A DNA stretch of 23,750 nt from Schizochytrium sp. CCTCC M209059 (Eukaryota; Sar; Bigyra; Thraustochytrida; Thraustochytriidae), in the NCBI GenBank assembly GCA_000818945.1, contig KN805414.1, positions 270,837 through 294,586 on the forward strand. Reading direction: 5' to 3'. Under the pieces are notes generated by a model. That model saw nothing but the letters and a program-made list of their open reading frames with translations. It searched no databases and had not been told where the DNA came from. Shown here piece after piece: positions 16,801-23,750 of the stretch. Position numbers and translations under genes: made by a program. The first letter of the stretch is position 1. Each line of letters begins with the position of its first letter.

Positions 16801-18967
16801 CACTTTCACTTTGTCGCAATGACTTACTTTAGCGTCTGCAACGACTCATTGTTCGCGAGTGCGCTCGCCAGCGCCGCAGCGCCCCCGTCGCCGATATTGT
16901 TGCTATTAAGACTGCGCTCGTCATAACATAAGACGCCAAGATGAACGAAATTGCACCAAGGGTTTTATTCCGTCGCATCCCATGGGTGCGTGAGGTGTGG
17001 TCAGCTCTTGTTGCTTTCTTCTTGGGCTTCTGTATGGCCCCAGTTTTACTTTATCGCAATGACTTACTTTAGCGTCTGCAGCGTCTCATTGTTCGCGAGT
17101 GCGTTTGCCAGCGTCGTAGCGCCTTTGTCGGCGATGTTGTTGTTACTAAGACTGTGCTCGTCGTAGCATGAGATGCCAAGATGAAAGAGACCGCGCCAAA
17201 ATTTGTATTCCGTCGCATCCCATGGGTGCGTACGTGCGTGAGCTGTGGTCAGCACTTGTTGCTTTCTTCTTGGGCTTCTGTATGGCCCCACTTTCACTTT
17301 GTCGCAATGACTTACTCTAGCGTCTGCAGCGACTCATTGTTCGCGAGTGCGTTCGACAGCGCCGTAGCGCCCTCGTCGCCAATCTTGTTGTTCCAAAGAC
17401 TGCGCTCGTAATTAACATGAGACGCCAAGATGAGCGAGATCGCACCAAGGGTTGCATTCCGTCGCATTCCAAGCGTGTGTGAGGTGTGGTCAGCTCTTGT
17501 TGCTTTCTTCTTGGGCATCTGTATGGCCCCACTTTCACTCTATCGCAATGACTTACTTTAGCGTCTGCAGCGTCTCATTCTTCGCGAGTGCGTTCGCCAG
17601 CGCCGTAGCGCCCTTGTCGCCAATCTTGTTGTACCAAAGACTGCGCTCGTCATAACATGAGACGCCGAGATGAACGAAATCGCGCCAAGAGTTGCATTCC
17701 GTCGCATCCCATGCGTGCGTACGTACGTGAGGTGTGGTCAGCTCTTGTTGCTTTCTTCTTGGGCTTCTTTATGGCTTCACTTCCACTTTGTCGCAATGAC
17801 TTACTTTAGCGTCTGCAGCGTCTCATTCTTCGCGAGTGCGTTTGCCAGCGTCGTAGCGCCCTCGTCGCCGATATTGTTGGTATTAAGACTGCGCTTGTCA
17901 TAATATGAGATGCCAAGATGAATGACATTGCGCCAAGGGTTGCATCCCGTCGCATCCCATGCGTGCGTAAGTACGTGAGGTGTGGTCAGCTCTTGTTGCT
18001 TTCTTCTTGGGCTTTTGTATGACCCCACTTCCACTTTGTCGCCATGACTTACTTCAGCGTCTGCAGCGTCTCATTGTTCGCGAGTGCGTTTGCCAGCGTC
18101 GTAGCGCCCTCGTCGCCGATATTGTTGCTATTAAGACTGCGCTCGTCATAACATAAGACGCCAAGATGAACGAAATTGCACCAAGAGTTGCATTCCGTCG
18201 CATTCCAAGCGTGCGTGAGGTGTGGTCAGCTCTTGTTGCTTTCTTCTTGGGCTTCTGTATGGCCCCACTTCCACTTTGTCGCAATGACTTACTTTAGCGT
18301 CTGCAGCGACTCATTGTTCGCGAGTGCGTTCGCCAACGCCGCAGCGCCCTCGTCGCCGATCTCGTTGTTTCGAATACTGCGCTCGTCATAACATAAGACG
18401 CCAAGATGAACGAAATGGCACCAAGGGTTGCATTCATCCCGTCGTATCCCGTGCGTGCGTGCGTACGTGAGCTGTGGTCAGCCCTCGTTGCTTTCTTCTT
18501 GGGATTCTTTATGGTCCCACTTTCACTTTGTCGCAATGACTTACTCTAGCGTCTGCAGCGACTCATTGTTCGCGAGTGCGTTCGCCAACGCCGCACGCGC
18601 CCCCGTGGCTGATATTGTTGTTACTAAGACTGCGCTCGTCATAAACATGAGACGCCAAGATGAACGACATCGCGCCAAGGGTTGCATTCCGTCGCATCCC
18701 ATGCGTGCGTGCGTATGTTAGTTGTGGTCAGCTCTTGTTTTGGGAAGTCTCAGAATTTGGCGAAGTCTCGTGAGATGCCGGTTTGCCCTGCACAGCCACG
18801 CGCTTCGTATTGGATTGTTCAGGCAAAAATGGATCGCGAGAAGTCCAGACCACAGGCGGCAAGCGAAAATGGATAACACATTTACTTGATTTGTTCACAA
18901 TAGATCCGTTGGTCAGCCCTGACTGTCCATGTTGCCTGGACTCGGCCGCGGCCTTGAACTTGGCCAT
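11628..18967 (-). CDS. LRR (16 exons)-ANK/SAM-like-coiled coil-pseudokinase-RING/IBR protein
   Basis: Proposed minus-strand exons: 18967-18886 (ATG); 18629-18545; fifteen 84-bp exons between 18376 and 14845; 14780-13936; 13840-11628 (stop TAG). These sum to 4,485 nt, exactly 1,494 residues plus stop, with every junction GT-AG. Predicted layout: a 27-residue leader; 16 NLRC-type LRRs (about 28-476); an ankyrin-like segment (about 507-546, DARDTRGQTVLFHVC); a SAM-like segment (about 604-653, ELYEQGVQTLKGIRSLTSAQ); charged helices to about 1030; a kinase domain with Lys1043 (VLK), HCNVKPEN at 1133-1140, DFD at 1153, YMAPE; RING-like CAIC...CADGHFTCIKC from 1250; and CPRC...C.C.FCAWC from 1379. 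The HRD aspartate is Asn, so catalysis is doubtful. The array-to-ANK splice (14844-14781, phase 2) is strongly supported by frame. The 95-nt intron and first exon are less certain. No signal peptide or membrane span is seen, so a cytosolic sensor with a ubiquitin-ligase-like tail is inferred. Confidence 0.75.
13841..13935 (-). other. Proposed 95-nt intron joining the SAM-like exon to the kinase exon
   Basis: The ANK/SAM-like frame ends at a TAG at 13834-13832, and the kinase frame opens only just before 13898, in a different phase. A donor GTGAGC at 13935 and an acceptor GCCCAG ending at 13841 remove 95 nt (2 mod 3) and restore the frame, joining CTTC to CGGAAC. A CTGAC branch-like motif lies inside. 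An 80-nt alternative with donor GTGCAA also keeps frame. A single-base sequencing error is the other explanation. Confidence 0.5.
13936..14780 (-). other. Exon encoding ankyrin-like and SAM-like segments
   Basis: An 845-nt exon entering in phase 2 and leaving in phase 1. The acceptor TGACAG ends at 14781. The first residues (INCKRRHSAALKAAALERN) are a capping helix directly after the last LRR, in frame. Then comes LFMQACKNGDISETEML...IDARDTRGQTVLFHVCE, an ankyrin-like helix-turn-helix unit, and ELYEQGVQTLKGIRSLTSAQ...LGTASLQDRRALLQVF, which resembles the C-terminal half of a SAM domain. The rest is helical and charged. The ATG at 14689 is internal, not a start, because the open frame runs upstream into the splice acceptor. 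Confidence 0.75.
14845..18629 (-). repeat. Tandem array of 16 LRR exon-intron units, about 248-bp period
   Basis: Exons in transcription order L1 to L16: 18545-18629, 18293-18376, 18053-18136, 17805-17888, 17557-17640, 17316-17399, 17068-17151, 16828-16911, 16580-16663, 16332-16415, 16091-16174, 15842-15925, 15594-15677, 15344-15427, 15094-15177, 14845-14928. All are 84 bp except L1 (85). Each is bounded by AG upstream and GTAAG downstream (GTAAGT in all but L14, which has GTAAGA). The typical repeat reads LSSNNIGHEGATMLANKL then NNKSLQTL, the 28-residue ribonuclease-inhibitor/NLRC LRR type. Introns are 156-168 nt and nearly uniform in sequence, with a short ACGC-type tetranucleotide tract. 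L9, L10 and L13 are identical. Spacer lengths show a 1,225-bp higher-order period. Confidence 0.95.
18630..18885 (-). other. First intron: hybrid of array intron and unique sequence
   Basis: From 18630 to about 18738 the sequence is the standard 3' part of an array intron. The homology then ends abruptly within TCAGCTCTTGTT, and the rest to 18885 is unrelated to the array. With donor GTAAAT at 18885-18880 it forms a 256-nt intron between the leader exon and LRR exon L1. Confidence 0.5.
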
Positions 18968-19005
18968 AGTCTGTTGCTGCGCCTCATATTCAACGCCAGG
19001 CCGCT
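18870..19005 (-). repeat. First-exon module, copy A (coding part 18886-18967)
   Basis: A segment of about 136 bp nearly identical to 19521-19657. On the minus strand an ATG at 18967 opens MAKFKAAAESRQHGQSGLTN and continues to the donor GTAAAT at 18885, giving 82 coding nt that leave in phase 1. Phase 1 fits only the 85-bp LRR exon L1, which converts to phase 2. Compared with copy B, two extra bases lie just before the donor. The leader is short, polar and without signal-peptide character. Confidence 0.5.
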
Positions 19006-19490
19006 ATCGAGGACAAAGAATGACGCCACCATGGATGGTCGGTATGAACGACGTACCGTCAATCTGTCACCCATGGGTAGTCTCATCTAAAGCCTTTACA
19101 GCGATCAGTGTGCTGAGTGAGGACAGACTACAGACTCAAGGCAGTAAACATCTCCTAGCTGACAAGCCTCCAAAAGGGCCCGTGCTCCTCACAAGCTCCA
19201 CTGAACATCACTTATCCAAGTGTCGGACCTGGTGCTCGAGACAAAGCAGTTCCTTTACTAGCAGACCCGAATCATCCATAGCCAATCACCGCTAACCAGA
19301 ATTCATTTTACAGTCCATTCCTCAAGAGGTTTCGGGCCCCAACACTCTGTATAACACCGACTAAGAGCTACATAAGACCCCGCAAGCTTCAAAGAAAAAA
19401 AAAAGAAAGTACAGGATGACCATCAAGCGTGATGAGCCTCCCAAGGCACCCATAGACGAGGACCGCCTCTTTTACAGTCCATTCCTCAAT

Positions 19491-19521
19491 AGCCGCGCGT
19501 CACATCAAGCGCGCACCAGCT
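19491..19521. repeat. Direct repeat, left copy
   Basis: AGCCGCGCGTCACATCAAGC followed by GCGCACCAGCT is repeated almost exactly at 19651-19682. The two copies bracket the first-exon copy B, about 160 bp apart. This may reflect the duplication event that created the module. Confidence 0.8.
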
Positions 19522-19657
19522 GGATAACACATTTACGACTTGTTCACAATAGATCCGTTGGTCAGCCCTGACTGTCCATCTTGCCTGGACTCGGCCGCGG
19601 CCTTGGACTTGGCCATAGTCTGTTGCTGCGCCCTTTCCACATTCAACGCTAGGCCGC
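19521..19657 (-). repeat. First-exon module, copy B (coding part 19537-19616)
   Basis: Second copy of the leader exon. On the minus strand an ATG at 19616 opens MAKSKAAAESRQDGQSGLTN and reaches a donor GTAAAT at 19536-19531 after 80 nt, leaving in phase 2. That is the phase needed to splice directly to an ordinary 84-bp LRR exon, skipping L1; the resulting frame through to the stop would total 4,398 nt, also a multiple of three. Whether it is an alternative first exon or a relic is not shown by the sequence. Confidence 0.5.
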
Positions 19658-19682
19658 GCGTCACATCAAGCGCACACCAGCT
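19651..19682. repeat. Direct repeat, right copy
   Basis: Partner of 19491-19521, differing by two or three bases. It lies just upstream (in the gene's orientation) of the copy B leader exon. Confidence 0.8.
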
Positions 19683-20135
19683 TGCTCTGTCGGTACGCCG
19701 CCCGATAGCGGCGCTCCGCGCGTGGGAGTCGCAGTTTTGACGATGCGGTTCGGAGGACCATGAGCATCAGGTGTTCCTACGCTCGCGCACAGTGCGAACA
19801 GCGCGGAGAACGTCGAGCCCGGTCAGGGTCGTAAAAAAAAAGTGGCACAGAATAGGATGGGCCTGGAATAACTGGCTTGCAGATAGATATGCCTGTGGAG
19901 AACTCGCGGTTCGAGGGCGCAGAAAGAGCTGCAGAGGCGAAGCGCGACGCTTTCTTGCCGTTTGAGAAAGTTTGATAGCACGACTTTCTAGAGAAGTGAT
20001 GAAGGTGGTCAAATTTTGATGCAGGAGCAGTCAGGGCGCGTCGGGTAGCTGCCTCACCGTGCTCTTGCGTCCGATCTTCATGGGCGATCAGGGGCTGAAA
20101 AAGAAAGAGCGAGGGATTTATAAGAACAAAGCGAG

Positions 20136-20324
20136 ATGTTTTCAAAGATGGCGAAGCATCCTCTGCTGCGTACGTATGAGGTCGACGTGTCTGCTATACA
20201 AAATACTACATGCGTCGTGAAGGAGCCAACTTGCTCAGCAGACGAGCTGGCCAAGGCAGTTGATTTGGCCAGCTTGAGGGGTCCTGCGCGCTGCAGGCTC
20301 ACGTTGCGTTTTGTATGCAGATGA
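20136..20324 (+). CDS. Weak ORF, possible small protein or first exon
   Basis: A 62-codon ATG-initiated frame (MFSKMAKHPLLRTYEVDVSA...) with ordinary amino-acid composition over its first 48 residues. It is not recognised as any family. It could be a first exon, since the last residues are Arg/Cys-rich and less protein-like, or a chance ORF. No neighbouring exon could be joined with confidence. Confidence 0.2.
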   Translation: MFSKMAKHPLLRTYEVDVSAIQNTTCVVKEPTCSADELAKAVDLASLRGPARCRLTLRFVCR

Positions 20325-20360
20325 TCGACATGCGCTTGAGCCGAGCGCCGCATGACCAAC

Positions 20361-20377
20361 CTTCTTCTTCTTCTTCT

Positions 20378-20412
<35 letters not shown>

Positions 20413-20418
20413 GTCAAC
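20361..20418. repeat. TTC then GTC trinucleotide microsatellite
   Basis: About six TTC units followed by about eight GTC units, then imperfect GTC/ATC units. It lies in non-coding sequence as far as can be seen. Confidence 0.9.
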
Positions 20419-20794
20419 GCTGGTTCCCCGTCAGGCGGACCTCGGGAGTGTTCAAAGGCGGCCGTCCGTGGCAGTGCCAGTGCTTTCTTTACATTGACAA
20501 CGATCACTTGCAAGTGCTTTATCCATGCACAGCAAAGTGAACAATTGACAAATGAACACTTCTCCGCCTGCTCAACGCAACGAACACATTCAACGACTCT
20601 TTTTGCCTCATTACCGACGTTCGCAGACAATAATGCTCGGCATTGCGAAGACGTCGGGTCGCTGCGACTCAGTCTTGAGGCTTCATGCCGATCCTAGTAG
20701 AGGCGCGCGCGCGCTCATGTCGCGAACCATGACGGCCCGAGTGGACGCTGCGCGGAGCAACCTGGAGATGAGCCGACGAGGATGACAAGCGAGG

Positions 20795-21043
20795 ATGGCA
20801 AGCGCCAAGGCACGAAGAGGCGCGAAGGCGCCAAGGCGCAAAGGCGCGGAAGCGAACGCGGCCGCCGCCGGCCCGAGCAAGACGCGAGAGGAGCTGAAGC
20901 TTGAGTCTGGCGAGCTGCTGCGGAGGCGTGCGCGTCGAGTAGACTGTTTCACGCCGCTCGACGACTCAACCTCGGGTGCGCCAGCAACCAAGGCGGAGAA
21001 AAAAAATATCTGCAGCGTCCAAGGCCCTGGCAAGCGCTTGTGA
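20795..21043 (+). CDS. Weak ORF: small basic Ala/Arg/Lys-rich protein
   Basis: An 82-codon ATG-initiated frame. Residues 1-25 are basic and alanine-rich, encoded by an imperfect GCGC-AAGG repeat that could itself create an open frame. Residues 27-60 look more protein-like (SKTREELKLESGELLRRRAR). There are no homologues that I recognise. It could be a small nuclear or nucleolar protein or a chance ORF in low-complexity DNA. Confidence 0.22.
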   Translation: MASAKARRGAKAPRRKGAEANAAAAGPSKTREELKLESGELLRRRARRVDCFTPLDDSTSGAPATKAEKKNICSVQGPGKRL

Positions 21044-21091
21044 TCGAAGATAACATGAACTGCGCAGCGTGTATGTGTTGTGAAATGGGCT

Positions 21092-21712
21092 ACTCGTGCG
21101 CGTGGCGGTCTTGTATTGAGCTCACGCTCAAGTTAGCTGCAACAAAGTCGATTCTTGAAGAATCGCGGCTGCTGGCGCCAATCACTTTTTCGATGCTGCC
21201 GTTGATGGCGACGCCGGGCATCAATCGCCATGTTCATGCGATCATCATCGCTCGCGCCAAAAGAAAAACCAGTGGCGCCATGTCGTCAAGGTTATAGCTT
21301 GCTCCTGGGTCTCGGGCACGCGAAATCCTCGGCCGTTGAAATGGCCACATTCGGCGAAAGTGGCTGGGCTGTTGCTGTTTCGCATAGCGAGCAAAGGCCG
21401 AAGATCGTCGAATTCACGCAAGGGGATCTAGCTGGCGCTGTGCGGTGGAGTTTTGTGTCGTTGACTATGGCTCCCTAGCTCACGAACTTGGACACTGAGC
21501 GCTCGAGGTATGCTGCCGCCGGCGTCGTGTGAGCTAGTTGGTCTCCTACAATCTTGCTCCCTCCTTTGTGGCGTCCCTTGGTTGAGCAGGCTAGAAGCAA
21601 CTTTTGAACGTCCTCATGCTGTTCTGTCAGATGAGCTTGCTTGTACAGCGGACTTCCTCGTCGATGTCAGGCAAGTCTGCCGCCCGCCTTGCCAAAAGCT
21701 TGAATCTACTTG
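21092..21712 (-). repeat. Dispersed repeat, copy 2 (possible decayed coding sequence)
   Basis: Partner of 7648-8235, in the same orientation and about 13.4 kb away. Shared blocks run in the same order. Minus-strand readings LREFDDLRPLL and NLDDMAPLVFLLARA before a stop correspond to LRDFDALRPFA and DFDDMAPIVLLSAQA in copy 1. Neither copy has a long intact frame. Homology fades at both edges without obvious terminal repeats. Confidence 0.55.
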
Positions 21713-23038
21713 ACCACATCCTGAGCCCACGCGCGAACTTAAAACAGACCCGGCCGGCTGGCTTGCTATGCATTAGCGCACACGTTGCAAAAAAGTCACC
21801 AAAGAAGACGGGGAGCCGAGTACGGGTGCTGGTTGCTGGACAAGGGAGAGGCTGGAATGGAACTGAGCCGCAGTGCTTCTCAAACAAAGCAGCTTTTGAC
21901 GATGATCTCAAAGACAATACGGTAGCAAAGAAGCTAGCTTGAGGGTAACTCGTGGCCGCATGGCCAAAACAAGATCCGAAACGAGAAAAGGCCGGGGTTC
22001 GCTGGTTTTGATTGTTGACTTGTCTCGAAAATATGCGTATCTTTTGTCATGCTGACGATTGGCACAACAGTTCGACTTGTAGAGGCGTTTCAGCCCCAGA
22101 GTACGACACCTGTATGAGCGTGGCGTCACGCAATACGTGCGTACACATCATGTGATTCTGTTCTCACTTGCTACTTGCTGTCATTTTTGCGATGCACTGA
22201 CGAAATGTCGGGCAAAAGAAGCCGGCACGAGCTGGCGCGTTGGGCGGAGCGCCGACTTAGCTTTTGCCCGTTTCTAGAGCGTAAGCATGGGGCCTGAGGT
22301 AGCACGAGACTTGATGCTTCTTCTCAAGGCCGGGAGAGGCAACGTGAAGGAGGCTGGGACCTCACTTGGATCTTCGCAAGAAGACCGCCAAAAAAAAATC
22401 GCCATTTGCAGCAGCACTCTCAGCTTTGCGTGCTTTCGGCATCGCTCACGGCCAACTCAGTACATGCTGAATCTTGCCACAATGACGGAGTCCGCCTTGA
22501 TGATCTTGTTTGTGCCCGCACCAGCTTGAGCAGATCGAGGATGACTGCGCCTTTCAACTCTAATTTCGGCAGCCTCGATCAATCGCGCTTGTCTGAGCGC
22601 CTAGCACGCCAGACCGGGCTGACTCGCGAGCGAGATGCATTCAAAGCGCCTGGTTTGCCCATCCATCCTTGGCAAGCTCGAGCTCTTGCAAGCTTGCGCC
22701 AGAACGTGCGCTCGCCAAGTAATTTATACGCGCTGCAAAGTGGACTATGAACTTGCACCGCGCCGCTTGCCTTGTTCGTTGGCACTCACTGTCAAGGCAC
22801 AGTGCCCGCTAAATTCATGACGCTGAAGCGAGCGCGCAAGACCGTCGCGCTCATCGAGGACACAGGTCCTTCGCCAAAGCGGGTACGTCTCCGCGAATTG
22901 CATTAGCGTGTTGTTGTGGCACGACCTTGATTGAAACGAAATGAGCACAACAAAAAACCGTAACTGTATTATTGAACTTTTTTGGTTGACGTGTGATGGA
23001 TGATAAATGGATGGACACACTGCCAGCGTGATGGGAGC
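21713..23038. other. No gene recognised
   Basis: About 1.3 kb with only short ORFs. A motif GCTGCAAAGTGGACTATGAAC (near 22732) resembles ACTGCAAAGTGGATCATTGA near 7122 and a weaker form near 20531, hinting at more copies of a dispersed repeat. The right end (22960-23038) should be the 3' flank of the next minus-strand gene. Confidence 0.5.
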
Positions 23039-23750
23039 TCAAGGCGTTTCCTTCAAAAATTGAGCTTGCTTAGCCTCTTCGGCCCTTTCAGCCTGACGGC
23101 GCAAGTTGTACTCGACTTCGGTGATGAATTTGAAAAGTTTGTCAAGGACATCAACAGCCTCAAAGGCTACGTCCTCGAGCCTCTTCACACGCTCTATGAG
23201 TTCTCTCGCGTTCTCACTATAATATGAAGTGAGTTCCCGGGCTTCTTCCTTGGTGTCTGGCGCGTGCAACACAAGAAGCGGCCAGACCTCAGTGATCCCA
23301 TGCTCAGTCGTAACGATCTCAGCGCAGGCTGCGCGCTCGTCTACTTCCGGGACATCTTCAACTGGCTCCGAATTGAACCTAAGCACGCACGCTATCGGAG
23401 GGTAGTGATCGAGTCCGATGACAAGAGGCACACCATCGGGCGCAGGCGGACGCTCTGGCCCGACGAGCTCAAACGTCTTGGTCCACCTCTCCTCCAACTC
23501 TGCATATTCTTGGTCAGTCAGCTCACCTGCTTCTCCCGCCTCACGCGCGTCACGCTCCTTGCGCAGATGGTTCACCATGTTTCCGTCAAGTACGAGAATA
23601 CGAAGGCCAAACGGATACTCATGTTCTTGGACATCGCGATCAAGCGTCTTCGCATCCGGCGTGTCCCACACGAGCAGCTTCACCACGTCCTTCTCGCTCA
23701 ACTGCTCGTACTGCTCAGCGTTACGCACGCCACCATCACCAGTAGCAAAT
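23039..23750 (-). CDS. Uncharacterised protein, C-terminal part (5' end cut by window edge)
   Basis: An open minus-strand frame from the right edge of the window to a TGA at 23039-23041, 236 codons visible. There is no ATG near the edge (the nearest candidate start is a GTG), so the gene or exon continues beyond 23750. The sequence is acidic and well mixed in composition. It has an apparent alpha/beta part (LRILVLDGNMVNHLRKERDA, VPLVIGLDHYPPIACVLRF, GITEVWPLLVLHAPD) and a C-terminal charged helix, likely a coiled coil (ELIERVKRLEDVAFEAVDVL ... ERAEEAKQAQFLKETP). I do not recognise a family. Codon use and length argue for a real gene. Confidence 0.75.
   Translation of the reverse strand, partial: FATGDGGVRNAEQYEQLSEKDVVKLLVWDTPDAKTLDRDVQEHEYPFGLRILVLDGNMVNHLRKERDAREAGEAGELTDQEYAELEERWTKTFELVGPERPPAPDGVPLVIGLDHYPPIACVLRFNSEPVEDVPEVDERAACAEIVTTEHGITEVWPLLVLHAPDTKEEARELTSYYSENARELIERVKRLEDVAFEAVDVLDKLFKFITEVEYNLRRQAERAEEAKQAQFLKETP

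Larger units (their letters stand above)
18968..20135. other. Upstream region of the large LRR gene
   Basis: Contains the second first-exon module (19521-19657), the 31-bp direct repeats that flank it, and a further repeated block of about 20 bp (TTTTACAGTCCATTCCTCAA, near 19307 and 19470). ORFs in both directions lack recognisable features and start without ATG. It probably holds the promoter(s) of the large gene, but no specific element can be assigned. Confidence 0.5.

Noticed and set aside
14845..18629. CRISPR-like or satellite interpretation of the regular array
   Set aside because: The 84-bp repeated segments are coding LRR exons with GT-AG boundaries and the spacers are homologous to each other, unlike CRISPR spacers.
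14823..18721. Plus-strand ORFs repeated every 248 bp (for example VRCGQLLLLSSWAS peptides)
   Set aside because: They are the antisense of the LRR introns and exons. The minus strand shows proper splice sites, constant phase and an LRR protein, which explains the periodicity.
18783..19295. 170-codon plus-strand ORF upstream of the LRR gene
   Set aside because: It begins without ATG and runs antisense to the leader exon module, which has a sensible start and donor on the minus strand.

Overview
The window is nuclear DNA of a unicellular eukaryote. It carries a complete TRAPPC2/sedlin gene, phase-consistent GT-AG introns, an AATAAA signal, long triplet microsatellites and roughly even base composition. 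Protein styles (kinesin-light-chain-type TPRs behind a TIR-like module, one-exon-per-repeat LRRs, a kinase-like domain fused to RING/IBR-type cysteine clusters) resemble stramenopile or haptophyte protists. A thraustochytrid-like organism is possible, but the taxon cannot be fixed from sequence alone.

Layout. 1-904: low-complexity start, then TRAPPC2 on the minus strand. 905-3065: shared upstream region with a CAG repeat, then an intronless acyl-CoA dehydrogenase on the plus strand. 3066-4114: convergent intergenic DNA. 4115-6553: minus-strand TIR-like plus TPR gene. 6554-9919: about 3.3 kb with no convincing gene, holding one copy (7648-8235) of a diverged dispersed repeat. 9920-10635: a small plus-strand gene, or gene remnant, made of LRR exons. 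10636-11627: intergenic. 11628-18967: one large minus-strand gene. 18968-20135: its upstream region, including a second copy of its first exon. 20136-23038: mostly non-coding, with two weak ORFs, a microsatellite and the second dispersed-repeat copy. 23039-23750: a minus-strand gene cut by the window edge.

The centrepiece is the large minus-strand gene. Sixteen LRR exons lie in tandem. Fifteen are exactly 84 bp (one 28-residue NLRC/ribonuclease-inhibitor-type LRR each), separated by near-identical introns of 156-168 nt, and all splice in phase 2. The array splices in frame into an exon encoding ankyrin-like and SAM-like segments, and then, through a proposed 95-nt intron, into an exon encoding a coiled-coil region, a protein-kinase domain lacking the HRD aspartate (HCN), and RING/IBR-like cysteine clusters ending in a CPRC...FCAWC domain. 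My model sums to 4,485 nt, exactly 1,495 codons including the stop. Its first LRR exon is 85 bp, and the adjacent first coding exon has a compensating phase change. A second first-exon copy 649 bp upstream has the phase that fits an ordinary 84-bp exon. Residue differences between repeats concentrate on the exposed beta-strand positions while introns stay nearly uniform, suggesting a rapidly remodelled recognition receptor coupled to a pseudokinase/ubiquitin-ligase-like tail. Function and ligand are inference; the exon grammar is read directly from the sequence.
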